The notes below the pieces were generated by a model. That model did no database searches. It was not told the DNA's origin and saw only the letters and a list, made by a program, of their open reading frames with translations. Positions 46,521 through 55,808 of a DNA stretch of 64,000 bases are shown piece after piece. The position numbers were made by a program, and so were the translations under genes. The first letter of the stretch is position 1; each line of letters begins with the position of its first letter. The DNA is from Winogradskyella sp. MH6. Its GTDB lineage: Bacteria; Bacteroidota; Bacteroidia; Flavobacteriales; Flavobacteriaceae. The stretch spans positions 2,480,001 through 2,544,000 of the forward strand of contig NZ_CP094494.1 in NCBI RefSeq assembly GCF_022810765.1, given 5' to 3'.

Positions 46521-46889
46521 ATGATGAAAGAATTAGACAATCAAGCAATAGAAATGATTTCCGAAAGGAATGATTTTCATATTGCGCCTTACAGAGAAGA
46601 TGGCGAAACTTTTGGAACACTTACTTGGATTTGGGTTGTTGAGGTAGAAGGTAGTCTTTATGTTAGGGCTTACAATGGCGTAAATTCAAGATGGTATAAG
46701 TCGGCTTTATCTCAAAAAGCAGGAAAAATTAAATCTAATGGTACTGAGTTTAAGGTTCAGTTTCAACCTATTTCAGGTGAAATAAATGATAAGATTGACG
46801 AAGCTTACAGAGTGAAATACAGTAGTAGTCCGTATTTACAATCTATGATAAGCGATAGGGCAAAAGCAGCAACAGTGAAAGTTTTTTAG
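46521..46889 (+). CDS. DUF2255 family protein
   Basis: A 122-residue soluble protein with the DUF2255 pattern: ISERNDFHIAPYREDG, WIWVVEVEGSLYVRAYNG and SRWYKSAL. Function is unknown, although the flavin-reductase-like split barrel is sometimes suggested for the family. The EamA exporter ATG immediately follows its stop codon. Confidence 0.85.
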   Translation: MMKELDNQAIEMISERNDFHIAPYREDGETFGTLTWIWVVEVEGSLYVRAYNGVNSRWYKSALSQKAGKIKSNGTEFKVQFQPISGEINDKIDEAYRVKYSSSPYLQSMISDRAKAATVKVF

Positions 46890-47798
46890 ATGAAAGAAAA
46901 ACAACAGGGATTATTAGCGGTTTTAACAGCTAATACAATTTTTGGATTAAATATTCCTGTAACTAAAGCTTTGATGGACACTTGGATGACACCTATGGGT
47001 TATACCGTAATTAGGATGTTTTTCGGTGTCCTCATTTTTTGGTTTATAGGTCTATTTTTATCAAAAGAAAAAGTAGATAAAAAAGATTTTCCAATAATTC
47101 TTATTGGAGGATTAATGGGATTTATTGGAACACAATTTTTGTTTTCCCAAGCATTGCAATATACATCACCAGTCACTTTTTCTTTGTTAATGGCGCTTAC
47201 TCCCGTGGTAGTATTAGCACTATCTACTATTTTTTTAAAAGAAGTAGTATCAGCAAAAAAGATAATAGGTATTCTCACTAGTATTACAGGAGCTGTTCTA
47301 ATTATCGTTTTAGGTGATTCGGATGGTAGCGAATCGGGTTATGCATTTTTAGGCTTACTGTACTCAGTTTTATGTGTGCTGTGTTATGCTGGTTATTTGG
47401 TTATGACAAGAAAAGTGTCTATGAAATATCAACCAGTTACTATTGCCAAATGGATGTTTTTAGTATCTGCTCTTATTGCGTTTCCTTTTAGTTTTTCTGA
47501 ATTAGACCATCAGGTTATTTTTTCTGGTGAATCAAATCTCATGGCTTATTCTTTCTTAGCATTTGCACTATTGTTTTCTACGACTTTGGCGTTTTTCTTA
47601 ATGCCGTATGCACTAAAAAGATTAGAGGCGAGCACAGTAAGTATCTTTATGAACCTACAGCCTATTATTGCATCTATAGTTGCTGTTGTGGTAGGGCAAG
47701 ACTACTTTACTTGGGATAAACCATTTGCTATTTTGTTGGTTGTTTTAGGTGTTTACTTAGTGACTCAGAATAAATCTAGGATAGCAAGGAACGCTTAA
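46890..47798 (+). CDS. EamA/DMT-family transporter
   Basis: A 302-residue inner-membrane protein with ten transmembrane helices arranged as two EamA repeats. The first begins ANTIFGLNIPVTKALMDTW; the second includes LEASTVSIFMNLQPIIASI. The drug/metabolite transporter superfamily exports small metabolites, so it is a plausible exit route for a product of the upstream enzymes. It ends the co-directional run that begins with the acetyltransferase. Confidence 0.92.
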   Translation: MKEKQQGLLAVLTANTIFGLNIPVTKALMDTWMTPMGYTVIRMFFGVLIFWFIGLFLSKEKVDKKDFPIILIGGLMGFIGTQFLFSQALQYTSPVTFSLLMALTPVVVLALSTIFLKEVVSAKKIIGILTSITGAVLIIVLGDSDGSESGYAFLGLLYSVLCVLCYAGYLVMTRKVSMKYQPVTIAKWMFLVSALIAFPFSFSELDHQVIFSGESNLMAYSFLAFALLFSTTLAFFLMPYALKRLEASTVSIFMNLQPIIASIVAVVVGQDYFTWDKPFAILLVVLGVYLVTQNKSRIARNA

Positions 47799-48028
47799 AA
47801 TAATAAGCGGATTGTTCTTATTAATATTGATTAGATTTTATTTATGGTTAATAGCTTTTAAGATTACTTTCTTTTTATATCTTTAAAGTCCCTTAAAAGC
47901 TTTTTCTAGTTTAATTTTTATAATCCTTTTAATTGTAATGAAAGAGGTAAAATAGCCTCTTGTAATTTCAAATGAAAAAGACTTATATTAAGATTAATTA
48001 AATTCAACCAAAATAAACCACTATTAAA

Positions 48029-49738
48029 ATGAAGCTATTGCCAATCCATCAACAAATTAAAACCATAACTTATTGCCTGTTATTGGTCTTGCTAGCGTCT
48101 TGCAGCAGTTCGCCAGAAAGCTTAAAAACAATACCAGAGAACACAAATGCAGTTGCCGTTATAGATGTATTTTCACTTTACAAAAAAGGAAACCTCAAGG
48201 ATTTAGAGGATCTTGAGTTTTTTAAAGCATTTCAAAAGGAAATACGAAATGAAGATAAAAAGGTAGCTAGATTTATAGATGATCTTAAAGAAGACCCAAC
48301 AATGTCTGGTATAGACTTTACAAAAGATGTCTTTTTGTACTACATCGAAGAAGCTTCGGACGAAAAGTTCTTTTGTGTATCACTAGACCTAAAAAGCGAA
48401 GAAAAGTTTGTTGAGTTTTTAGAAGATTTATTAGATAAAGGTGGTGTAGATTTTGATGTAGAGGAAGAAGACCTTTATAAATATCTTATTGTAAAAAATG
48501 AAGTAGCTTTTGCTTGGGATAGTAAGAAAGCGGTAATGTTAACTGCTGAAAATTGGTCTAGTAGAGAAAATCTAGACCTTGAGGTAGAGGCTTTATTTGA
48601 GCTAAAAGGAAATAAACAGATAAGTGCAAATAAAGAGTTTATGTCTTTTTACGGTAACAAAAAAGATATCAACTTTTGGATGTCTTCAAATTTATTTGAG
48701 TCTAACTACTATTTTAAAGACTTAGGAAAAGAATTAGATGTAGATTTAAAGGATAACTATATTTCTGCATATTTAGAATTTGAAGATGACCGTATCAGTC
48801 TTCAAGGTAAAATGTTTCCTAACGAAGAAGTGAAAGAAATGTTGAAAAAAGACAATATTTGGAATCATGATTTTAATACATCTATTTTAAACTATTTACC
48901 TAAGCAGAGTTTTGCAAGTGCCGCAATGTCTTTTGACACTTCAGAGTATTATAAACTAATGCAAGAAGAAGGAGATATAGATAAAGTTGAAAAAGAATTT
49001 GAAAAAGAAATGGGTTTTGAGTTAGAAGATTTTTTTGAAAGCTTAAATGGCTCAGTAATGTTTAATCTTTCTAACATTGAAGAAACCACATACGAGTATG
49101 AAACCTATAAAATGGTCTATAATGAAAATAAGACTAGACGTTACAATGCTTTAAATAATGAATATTATTACGAAGGTGGTTATGAATATAAGGATACTAC
49201 TGAAACCAGAACAACCACACTACCAATAATGTCTTTGGTGTTTGATATGAACACAGACAAATATTTAAAGAAAATCATAAACAAAATACCAGAAGATAAG
49301 ATTGAAGACAAAGATGATTATTACGAAGTAAAATTAGATAGATCATATTCTGGGTATTTTGCTTTTAATGATGATGTATGTTTGTTTACTAACGATAAAG
49401 CAAGTGTAAAAGCCTTTAAAGATGGTGGTTTAGGGTCTAACAGTTTGTCTAGTTCTTCAAAAGCATCAGATTTTTCAAAAGGAGGATATTATGGATACTT
49501 AAATCTAAATTATGATGAATATCCAAAAGAGATAAAGAAGCTATTAAAAGATAAGCAGAGTGATAAAGAAGAAGAAATGTTTAATATCTGGACAGATTTT
49601 GCAAGAGGTGTTGAGGTGAAAATGATAGATAATTTCACCATGGAATTTAATCTTGAAACCAAAGACAATAATAAAAACAGTTTGCAGCTACTACTAGAGC
49701 TTATAGATGAAAGTTTTGAAAGCTATTCTTCACTGTAA
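48029..49738 (+). CDS. DUF4836 lipoprotein
   Basis: A 569-residue lipoprotein with a lipobox near LLASCSSS (about Cys25) and an acidic, repeat-poor mature part. SLKTIPENTNAVAVIDVFSL at the start and the FDMNTDKYLKKIINKIPEDK region agree with DUF4836, a family of Bacteroidota envelope proteins of unknown function. It starts 230 bases after the EamA gene. The ABC ATPase gene begins five bases after its stop, so all three genes are probably one operon. Confidence 0.85.
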   Translation: MKLLPIHQQIKTITYCLLLVLLASCSSSPESLKTIPENTNAVAVIDVFSLYKKGNLKDLEDLEFFKAFQKEIRNEDKKVARFIDDLKEDPTMSGIDFTKDVFLYYIEEASDEKFFCVSLDLKSEEKFVEFLEDLLDKGGVDFDVEEEDLYKYLIVKNEVAFAWDSKKAVMLTAENWSSRENLDLEVEALFELKGNKQISANKEFMSFYGNKKDINFWMSSNLFESNYYFKDLGKELDVDLKDNYISAYLEFEDDRISLQGKMFPNEEVKEMLKKDNIWNHDFNTSILNYLPKQSFASAAMSFDTSEYYKLMQEEGDIDKVEKEFEKEMGFELEDFFESLNGSVMFNLSNIEETTYEYETYKMVYNENKTRRYNALNNEYYYEGGYEYKDTTETRTTTLPIMSLVFDMNTDKYLKKIINKIPEDKIEDKDDYYEVKLDRSYSGYFAFNDDVCLFTNDKASVKAFKDGGLGSNSLSSSSKASDFSKGGYYGYLNLNYDEYPKEIKKLLKDKQSDKEEEMFNIWTDFARGVEVKMIDNFTMEFNLETKDNNKNSLQLLLELIDESFESYSSL

Positions 49739-49743
49739 GTCTT

Positions 49744-50370
49744 ATGCAAATACGTTTAAGCAATTTAAAACCAACTTATATGTCAGAAGCAGAATTATCT
49801 GGTTCTGACATATATTTACAAAAGGAAGTGGTTTTTCAAAAAGGTCAGAGGTATTTACTCAAAGCCAACTCTGGCCATGGCAAGTCTTCTGTCTTAAACT
49901 TTATCTATGGCAGCAATTTTAACTACACAGGAGAGGTTTCATACAGCATTGAGGAAACTTCTATATTTAACCTTCGCAAAACAGAAATAAGCTACGTTTT
50001 TCAAGACTTTAAGTTGTTTCCAAGTTTAACGCTTTTTGAGAATATCCAGTTAAAAAATAAATTAACACACTATAAATCTACCGAGCAAATAGATGCATTA
50101 ATTGAAAAAATGCAATTAACCCATAGACGCGATAGTCTGGTTGGTACGCTATCTCTAGGTCAGCGCCAAAGAGCTGCTGTAATTAGAGCGTTGTGTCAAC
50201 CTTTTAGTTTTTTATTGCTCGATGAGCCTTTCAGCCATTTAGACAATTCTAATATTAAAATTATTATAGAAATTTTAAACAAAGAATTAGAGGAAAGGCA
50301 AGCAGCGGTAATTATTACAGCATTAGACAATTTACCTTTTTTTGAATTTGATAAAACCATAAATCTTTAG
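49744..50370 (+). CDS. ABC transporter ATP-binding protein with degenerate H-loop
   Basis: A 208-residue ATPase of the LolD/MacB-like class. It has Walker A with a changed first residue (ANSGHGKSS), the Q-loop FQDF, a signature LSLGQRQRA and Walker B LLLDEPFSHLD. The usual switch His (THD) reads TALD, so the H-loop histidine is replaced by Ala. This suggests slow or altered hydrolysis. It is directly followed by the permease gene (one base gap), which is its likely partner. Confidence 0.9.
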   Translation: MQIRLSNLKPTYMSEAELSGSDIYLQKEVVFQKGQRYLLKANSGHGKSSVLNFIYGSNFNYTGEVSYSIEETSIFNLRKTEISYVFQDFKLFPSLTLFENIQLKNKLTHYKSTEQIDALIEKMQLTHRRDSLVGTLSLGQRQRAAVIRALCQPFSFLLLDEPFSHLDNSNIKIIIEILNKELEERQAAVIITALDNLPFFEFDKTINL

Positions 50371-50371
50371 T

Positions 50372-51562
50372 ATGCTTATTAAACTTCAAAAGAAGACACT
50401 TGTCAAAATTCAATTAATAGGGTATGTTATAACCTTGTTTATAGGTGTTTTTATTGTGCTAACAACACAGCAATTGTATCAGGATGTAAAACCATTACTA
50501 TCAGAGCAAACAGACGTGTTTAGTGATAAATCTGCAGTAATAAGTAAAGAGGTCTCCGTATTTAAGAGTGTAAATAAAGATCGAATTTACTTTTCTTCAG
50601 AAGAGATAGAAGAATTAAAATCTCAACCTTTTATAAAAGATGTTTCTATTTTTAATAATGCGGATTTTAGGATAAAAGCGTACTCTAATCAGTCAGAAAA
50701 CATTCCGTTATTTCAAACAGATTTGTTTTTTGAGAGTATTCCAGATGATTATATAGATGTAAAAACGGAAGATTGGGTTTGGGCAGAAAATGATGAGGTT
50801 GTACCTATAATAATTCCAGAGAATTACCTAAAACTGTACAATTTTGGTTTTGCCGAAAGCCAAGGATTACCTGTGTTATCTAAAAATACCATCTCGCAAA
50901 TTACCTTTAATTTAAAAGTGTCTGGCAACTTTAGTAGTGAAGTTTTTAAGAGTAGGATAGTAGGGTTTTCTAATAAGATTAATTCTATTTTAGTGCCAGA
51001 AACCTTTTTAGAATATGCTAACACTAAATTTGGGCGTTCTAATAAATCTAGAATTAGTAGACTGTTGGTTACATTTAATAATCCTACCGACGAAAGAATT
51101 CTACAGTTTTTTAATGAAAACAATTATTCCATCAACAAAGATAAATTAGAGTTTAGCAAACTTTCTTTTTTCTTCAATTCAGCATTGGTATTCGTAATCG
51201 CTATTGCGATGATTATCCTTGTGCTTTCTATCGCTTTTATTTTATTAAGCTTTAATTTAATAATACAGAAAAACAAAGCTATGATATCAAACCTTGGAGC
51301 CATTGGATATACCCATAAATCAATAGCAAAATTTTACCAAGTCGTTATATCTGGAGCAACTTTGATAGCTATTATTCCTGCAATTATTTTAAGTATTTAT
51401 GTGCGTAACTTATACTTAGACCGATTAGAGACCTTATTTGAATTTTCAGAAGGAAGTAGTTTCATAACCGCTTTGGGTATTGCTACTCTTGTAGTACTCT
51501 GTGTGCTTTACAGCATTATTATTTTAAATAAAGTTAAGGCAATTGTTTTGCCAAAACGATAG
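50372..51562 (+). CDS. FtsX-like ABC transporter permease
   Basis: A 396-residue membrane protein with an N-terminal helix (about 13-32), an extracytoplasmic domain (35-265), and three C-terminal helices (about 268-295, 320-345, 360-390). This matches the FtsX/MacB permease topology. AMISNLGAIGYTHKSIAKFY corresponds to the coupling helix region. It works with the ATPase just upstream. The DUF4836 lipoprotein may be an accessory or cargo. Confidence 0.88.
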   Translation: MLIKLQKKTLVKIQLIGYVITLFIGVFIVLTTQQLYQDVKPLLSEQTDVFSDKSAVISKEVSVFKSVNKDRIYFSSEEIEELKSQPFIKDVSIFNNADFRIKAYSNQSENIPLFQTDLFFESIPDDYIDVKTEDWVWAENDEVVPIIIPENYLKLYNFGFAESQGLPVLSKNTISQITFNLKVSGNFSSEVFKSRIVGFSNKINSILVPETFLEYANTKFGRSNKSRISRLLVTFNNPTDERILQFFNENNYSINKDKLEFSKLSFFFNSALVFVIAIAMIILVLSIAFILLSFNLIIQKNKAMISNLGAIGYTHKSIAKFYQVVISGATLIAIIPAIILSIYVRNLYLDRLETLFEFSEGSSFITALGIATLVVLCVLYSIIILNKVKAIVLPKR

Positions 51563-51661
51563 TTAGTGACATTAGAATAAGCTTTAAGATTACCACACTA
51601 TATATAATTAAATTTGACTATTTAGTGCTGATTAATTTATACTTCAATAGGTAACAAGATT

Positions 51662-52909
51662 TTAAAATCTATTTATTAATACTTTCAAAACAGTATCTAT
51701 ATTATTAAACAAATCATTCTCTTTTTGATTAATAATTATATCTGGTTGAAGTGCGGTATTTGCCTTGTCTGATAACCTAAATAATCTTTTAGAATAGGTA
51801 ATTACCAATTTTGAACTAGGTAGAGTAAAGCTATCCATATCTTGATAACCATTAGGATTAGATCCAGTAGGCTGGCCAACTAATTTTGCGTTTAATAATT
51901 GTTTGAAAAGTGCTGCATTACTTGTACCTGCCGAAAACGTTTTATTGCTTGTTAATACAAATACACCATTTTTCCAATCTATAGAATCAGCAAGGTTTAA
52001 TGCATAGGCCAAAACAACACCAACATATAAATCGCCACCACCATTATTGCGCATATCAATAACTATTTGTTCTGGTTGGTTTTTAGAAATATATTTCACC
52101 AATTTTCCTCCAAAAACTTGCATTTCTTCAAAGGTTGGATAGCTTTCAAAATTAATATATAAAGCTTTGGTGTTTTTTATGGGTGTAAACCATAAATAGG
52201 GAAAACTAGAATCGTTAGGCTTTGTTATTTCTGGGATACCAACCGTTAAATGAACAAAATCTGTTGTTTTGATTAATGAATCTGTATCTATAGCAGTAAG
52301 CGTTGCTTTAATTTTTTGATTATTTGTATCCAGAAATGTAAATACTGCCTGATGTTCTTTTTTAGTAATATGAAGTGTATAGAGTAATTCGCTAATATTT
52401 ATATATTCACCAGTTCTTACAATTTGTGAGTGTTCGTTTTCTACAAACTGTGCGGTTTCAGAAACTTTTGTTGAAAGTTCTTCAATAGGAACATCATCAA
52501 TAGCCACCAATGATAATTTTAACAAGTTACTGTGCTCGTTACTTACTTTTACTACACGCCATTTATCATCAATAAATTTTACTTCAAAAGGAAAACGATG
52601 TATTGGCATATTTCTTAAGGAAACCGAGGTATGTCCATCATTTACAAGCCTTGTTAAGTGCATGAGTTTAAGAATAATTTCAAAATCGTTTAATGTTTCA
52701 ACATTTTTATAGATTTTATTCCACTCATTTTCAAACTCATCTTTTGTTACAGTATTGTATAAATCAATGTGTTTTTGCTCTAATGACTTTTTATAAATCT
52801 CAAGATCTTCTTTCCATTTGATTTTGTTTGGTGTTTGTGCAAATAAACCATTACTTGATAACAACACAGCAGCTAAAAAATTAATTGCAACTTTTAAAAA
52901 TGAGTTCAT
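51662..52909 (-). CDS. S41-family secreted peptidase
   Basis: A 415-residue protein with a signal peptide (cleavage near LFAQTP). The C-terminal half is the S41 (tail-specific protease/ClpP-like) fold: VIDMRNNGGGDLYVGVVLAY, then TFSAGTSNAALFKQLL with the probable nucleophile Ser, and LVGQPTGSNPNGYQD. The N-terminal half lacks a clear PDZ. It probably degrades peptides in the periplasm. The serine hydrolase gene on the same strand ends four bases upstream. Confidence 0.85.
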   Translation of the reverse strand: MNSFLKVAINFLAAVLLSSNGLFAQTPNKIKWKEDLEIYKKSLEQKHIDLYNTVTKDEFENEWNKIYKNVETLNDFEIILKLMHLTRLVNDGHTSVSLRNMPIHRFPFEVKFIDDKWRVVKVSNEHSNLLKLSLVAIDDVPIEELSTKVSETAQFVENEHSQIVRTGEYINISELLYTLHITKKEHQAVFTFLDTNNQKIKATLTAIDTDSLIKTTDFVHLTVGIPEITKPNDSSFPYLWFTPIKNTKALYINFESYPTFEEMQVFGGKLVKYISKNQPEQIVIDMRNNGGGDLYVGVVLAYALNLADSIDWKNGVFVLTSNKTFSAGTSNAALFKQLLNAKLVGQPTGSNPNGYQDMDSFTLPSSKLVITYSKRLFRLSDKANTALQPDIIINQKENDLFNNIDTVLKVLINRF

Positions 52910-52913
52910 AATT

Positions 52914-54038
52914 CTATTTGTTTTCTATTATTTTAAGTATGTCATAAACCAAAATCATTGCACTTTTAGAAGCCTCTAACTGATTTAACGTACCACAAAT
53001 GTATGTGTCTAATTGAGGGCAATACCATAAAAAAGAAGCAGTAGCACCAGAATGACCAATAAGTTGTATGTCCGATTCTGTATCGGTTAACTCATCAATA
53101 GAAACTTTTCTTATTCCGAAGCCATATTCCATACCCTTAGTTTCATACACCCAATTTTGCATGGCTAATCGCGTTTCTTTCTTTATAATTTCATCATTGT
53201 TAAAAGCTTTTAAAAAAGTAATTAAATCATGAGCAGTTGAGACTAAACCGCCTCCTCCCCAATCTGCACTTAAGCTTTTGAGTGATGATAATTCGTATTG
53301 GCTAGCATAAAATTTATCTATTGGGAGTTCATTATCTATTGGAGATGATTTTAAGTTGACATATGATTCATTCATTTTTAAAGGTTGAAAAATATGTTGC
53401 GTAAAGAACTCATCTAAAGTAATTCCACTTACGTTTTCAATAATCAATGCTAAAAGTACATACTCAGTATCTGTATAATGATAGCCAGTGCCAGGAACAA
53501 AATGAGGTGTCATTTTTTCTTTGGTAAATTGTATCATTTCTTCGGCAGACCATAATTTATTAGTGTCCATCAATATTTGATTAATGATATTTGGACTTTC
53601 ATCTTTAGTTTGATCTGTAAAATAATCTGGCAAACCAGAAGTATGCTGCAATAAATGGGCAATGGTTAAATCTTTTGAATAGTCTTTTTTACCTAAAACA
53701 TGAAGATTGTTCATAATACTATCAGGTAAATATTGAGCGATAATATCTTCAAACTTTAGTTTGTTTTCATCCTTTAAAATACCGATTGCTACTGCGGTAA
53801 ACATTTTAGTAATACTAGCTGTATAAAAAGGTTGATGCTCTACATCTATAAGATTACCTGCTGTCTTATTTTTATGAAGTGATATGTCTAAATTCTTAGA
53901 TTTAGAATAGACCTTCAATATTGCATTATTTATGTTTTTAGCACTTGAGTATTGATTGAAAATAGAATCAATCTCTTCTTGTGCCAAACAAACTTGCAAG
54001 GTGAATAGGAAAAATATGAGCTGTATTAAATGTTTCAT
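52914..54038 (-). CDS. Beta-lactamase-fold serine hydrolase (variant active site)
   Basis: A 374-residue exported hydrolase of the class C beta-lactamase/esterase fold. The SxxK motif is SITK (near residue 76) and the HxG motif is HSG (GHSGATASF). The usual YxN is YTD in YHYTDTEYVLL. The AsnāAsp change makes the substrate hard to guess; peptidase, esterase or lactamase are all possible. It is upstream of the S41 peptidase gene in the same direction. Confidence 0.87.
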   Translation of the reverse strand: MKHLIQLIFFLFTLQVCLAQEEIDSIFNQYSSAKNINNAILKVYSKSKNLDISLHKNKTAGNLIDVEHQPFYTASITKMFTAVAIGILKDENKLKFEDIIAQYLPDSIMNNLHVLGKKDYSKDLTIAHLLQHTSGLPDYFTDQTKDESPNIINQILMDTNKLWSAEEMIQFTKEKMTPHFVPGTGYHYTDTEYVLLALIIENVSGITLDEFFTQHIFQPLKMNESYVNLKSSPIDNELPIDKFYASQYELSSLKSLSADWGGGGLVSTAHDLITFLKAFNNDEIIKKETRLAMQNWVYETKGMEYGFGIRKVSIDELTDTESDIQLIGHSGATASFLWYCPQLDTYICGTLNQLEASKSAMILVYDILKIIENK

Positions 54039-54050
54039 TTTTTGATTTCT

Positions 54051-54656
54051 TTAGAATGAATAGCCTATTGAAAACTCACCATAAAATGGATCTACAAAGT
54101 CATAATCATCTCTAAAATCTCTAACCATATCATTAACCTCATTTGTATTTGGGTTGCTGCTCCAATCTTCATTTGAGAAGCCGTAACCAAGAGCAAAAGT
54201 TAAGGTAAAACCACTCTTCCAAGCCCATTTTTTACCTGCATTAATACCATAACTTACATCTGGCATTGTAAAGTCAAAACTCGTGTCGTTAATCTTGCCT
54301 TTTCCATCAAATTGTCGGTATCTGCCATAAGCACCTACAAAATACGAATTCATTTGTTTATTAAAATGATAACGGTAATTCAATATAAATGAATATCCGC
54401 TAGATTCTATACGAGCGTCTGTGTAGGTTTTAGGAATGGCTTCATAATCAAAACGTGCCACAAAGCCATGTTTTTGATTATGCAAGTACTCATAGTTTAC
54501 AGAGTAAATTCCAAAAGCTACTGCAGCTGGGCACATACTGATTGAGTGTTTAAACTCTGTTTGTGAGTTATTTGAATCTTCGGTTTCTTGTGCAAAAGTA
54601 AATACGGATAAGGACATTACTAAAGCTGTAATAATAATTTTAAAAGTAGTTTTCAT
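54051..54656 (-). CDS. Outer-membrane beta-barrel protein
   Basis: A protein of about 201 residues from the ATG at 54656, where MKTTFKIIITALVMSLSVFTFA is an evident signal peptide; an in-frame ATG at 54692 only adds residues before it. Alternating aromatic strands (YSFILNYRYHFN, YFVGAYGRYR) and a terminal aromatic Phe (GEFSIGYSF) show a beta-barrel in the outer membrane. Its cargo is unknown. It precedes the serine hydrolase on the same strand. Confidence 0.82.
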   Translation of the reverse strand: MKTTFKIIITALVMSLSVFTFAQETEDSNNSQTEFKHSISMCPAAVAFGIYSVNYEYLHNQKHGFVARFDYEAIPKTYTDARIESSGYSFILNYRYHFNKQMNSYFVGAYGRYRQFDGKGKINDTSFDFTMPDVSYGINAGKKWAWKSGFTLTFALGYGFSNEDWSSNPNTNEVNDMVRDFRDDYDFVDPFYGEFSIGYSF

Positions 54657-54935
54657 TATTTGTTCGTTTTGATTTATAATTTGATAATGCAAAGATGTAT
54701 CAGAAATGAAGGCTTATCGTCCTGAATTATGATTTCAAACCTTTTTATTTGTAATACTCAAATACTAGTTCATATTTCTGTAAGTGAGCGTTTTAAGGGT
54801 TGCGTTTTGCATTTAGGCAGAAGTCTCTAAAGATGTTTTATGGTCTACATCTTTGAGCCTAAGATGTGTTTTTAATAAGGTAATGAGAGATTCGAATTTA
54901 GATATCGTATTTTCATTTACTTTCTATTGAGTAAT

Positions 54936-55796
54936 TCAAAGTTTTTTAGCTTCTTCTATGTAGAAATCTTTTAAATGATGGTTTCCATAGCTCTCCGCTA
55001 TATTATCTTCGGCCATTAAAGTTAGAAAAAACTCTATTGGTCCATAGGTTTTGACGCTTGTGAAAGTTCTTAAAATCCAAATTGAAAACCGTCTAAGCCA
55101 ATCTGGGAAATGCGTGATTTTTACAGGTTTGTTTAAAGCTTCAAGAGCGAGTTTGCTAATATCATTAAGGCTTAAAACATCTGGGCCACCTATTGTTTGT
55201 TCTTTATTTTTATCGTCTAAATTATTTACAATAGCTCTTGCTAAATCTTCACCATGGATAGGGTTGAATTTTTGATTGCCAGATCCAAACAAATAGACAC
55301 GACCAGATTTTGCCATTTGCAAAAAATCTTTCATATCTGAGAAAAAACCATTAGGTCTTACTATCGTGTAGTTTAATCCCGAAGATTTTAAAGCATCTAC
55401 AAACTTTTCTTTGGCTTCAAATATTTTTAAATTACGGTGTTTATCTCCATTAATTGCAGAAACGTAAACAAAATGCTTTACACTAGCTTTTTTAGCTTCT
55501 TCAAGTAAATTTATATTGGCTTTATAGTCTACATCCCGATAGGTTAACCCATCTTTTTGCCTTGTAATACCAATCGTTGATATTACTGTGTCGATCCCTT
55601 TACATATGTCTCTTAAGGTTTCGGGTTTTGTAACTTCGGCTTGTTTTATTTCTAAATAGTCTTCGTTATTATTTTTTATTCTACTTGGTTGACGAGCAAT
55701 GGCTAAAACTTGATTGTGATTTTCAATTAAAATCTTTAATAAATAACCGCCTAAATAACCTGTGGCTCCTGCTAACAATACGTTGGTATGTTTCAT
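54936..55796 (-). CDS. Atypical SDR/NmrA-like NAD(P)-binding protein
   Basis: A 286-residue Rossmann-fold protein with the dinucleotide motif LLAGATGYLGGYLL at the N-terminus and TISTIGITRQKDGLTYRDV in the middle. The central Tyr-x-x-x-Lys of classical SDRs is not intact (VYVSAINGDKHR), which fits the atypical SDR/NmrA group. It may act as a redox sensor or epimerase-like enzyme. It follows the second serine hydrolase gene by 12 bases on the minus strand. Confidence 0.85.
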   Translation of the reverse strand: MKHTNVLLAGATGYLGGYLLKILIENHNQVLAIARQPSRIKNNNEDYLEIKQAEVTKPETLRDICKGIDTVISTIGITRQKDGLTYRDVDYKANINLLEEAKKASVKHFVYVSAINGDKHRNLKIFEAKEKFVDALKSSGLNYTIVRPNGFFSDMKDFLQMAKSGRVYLFGSGNQKFNPIHGEDLARAIVNNLDDKNKEQTIGGPDVLSLNDISKLALEALNKPVKITHFPDWLRRFSIWILRTFTSVKTYGPIEFFLTLMAEDNIAESYGNHHLKDFYIEEAKKL

Positions 55797-55808
55797 TATT
55801 TAAAAATT

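Noticed and set aside
54813..54923. Minus-strand 36-codon frame vaguely like an AraC regulator C-terminus
   Set aside because: No start codon, and the similarity is too weak to call even a pseudogene.
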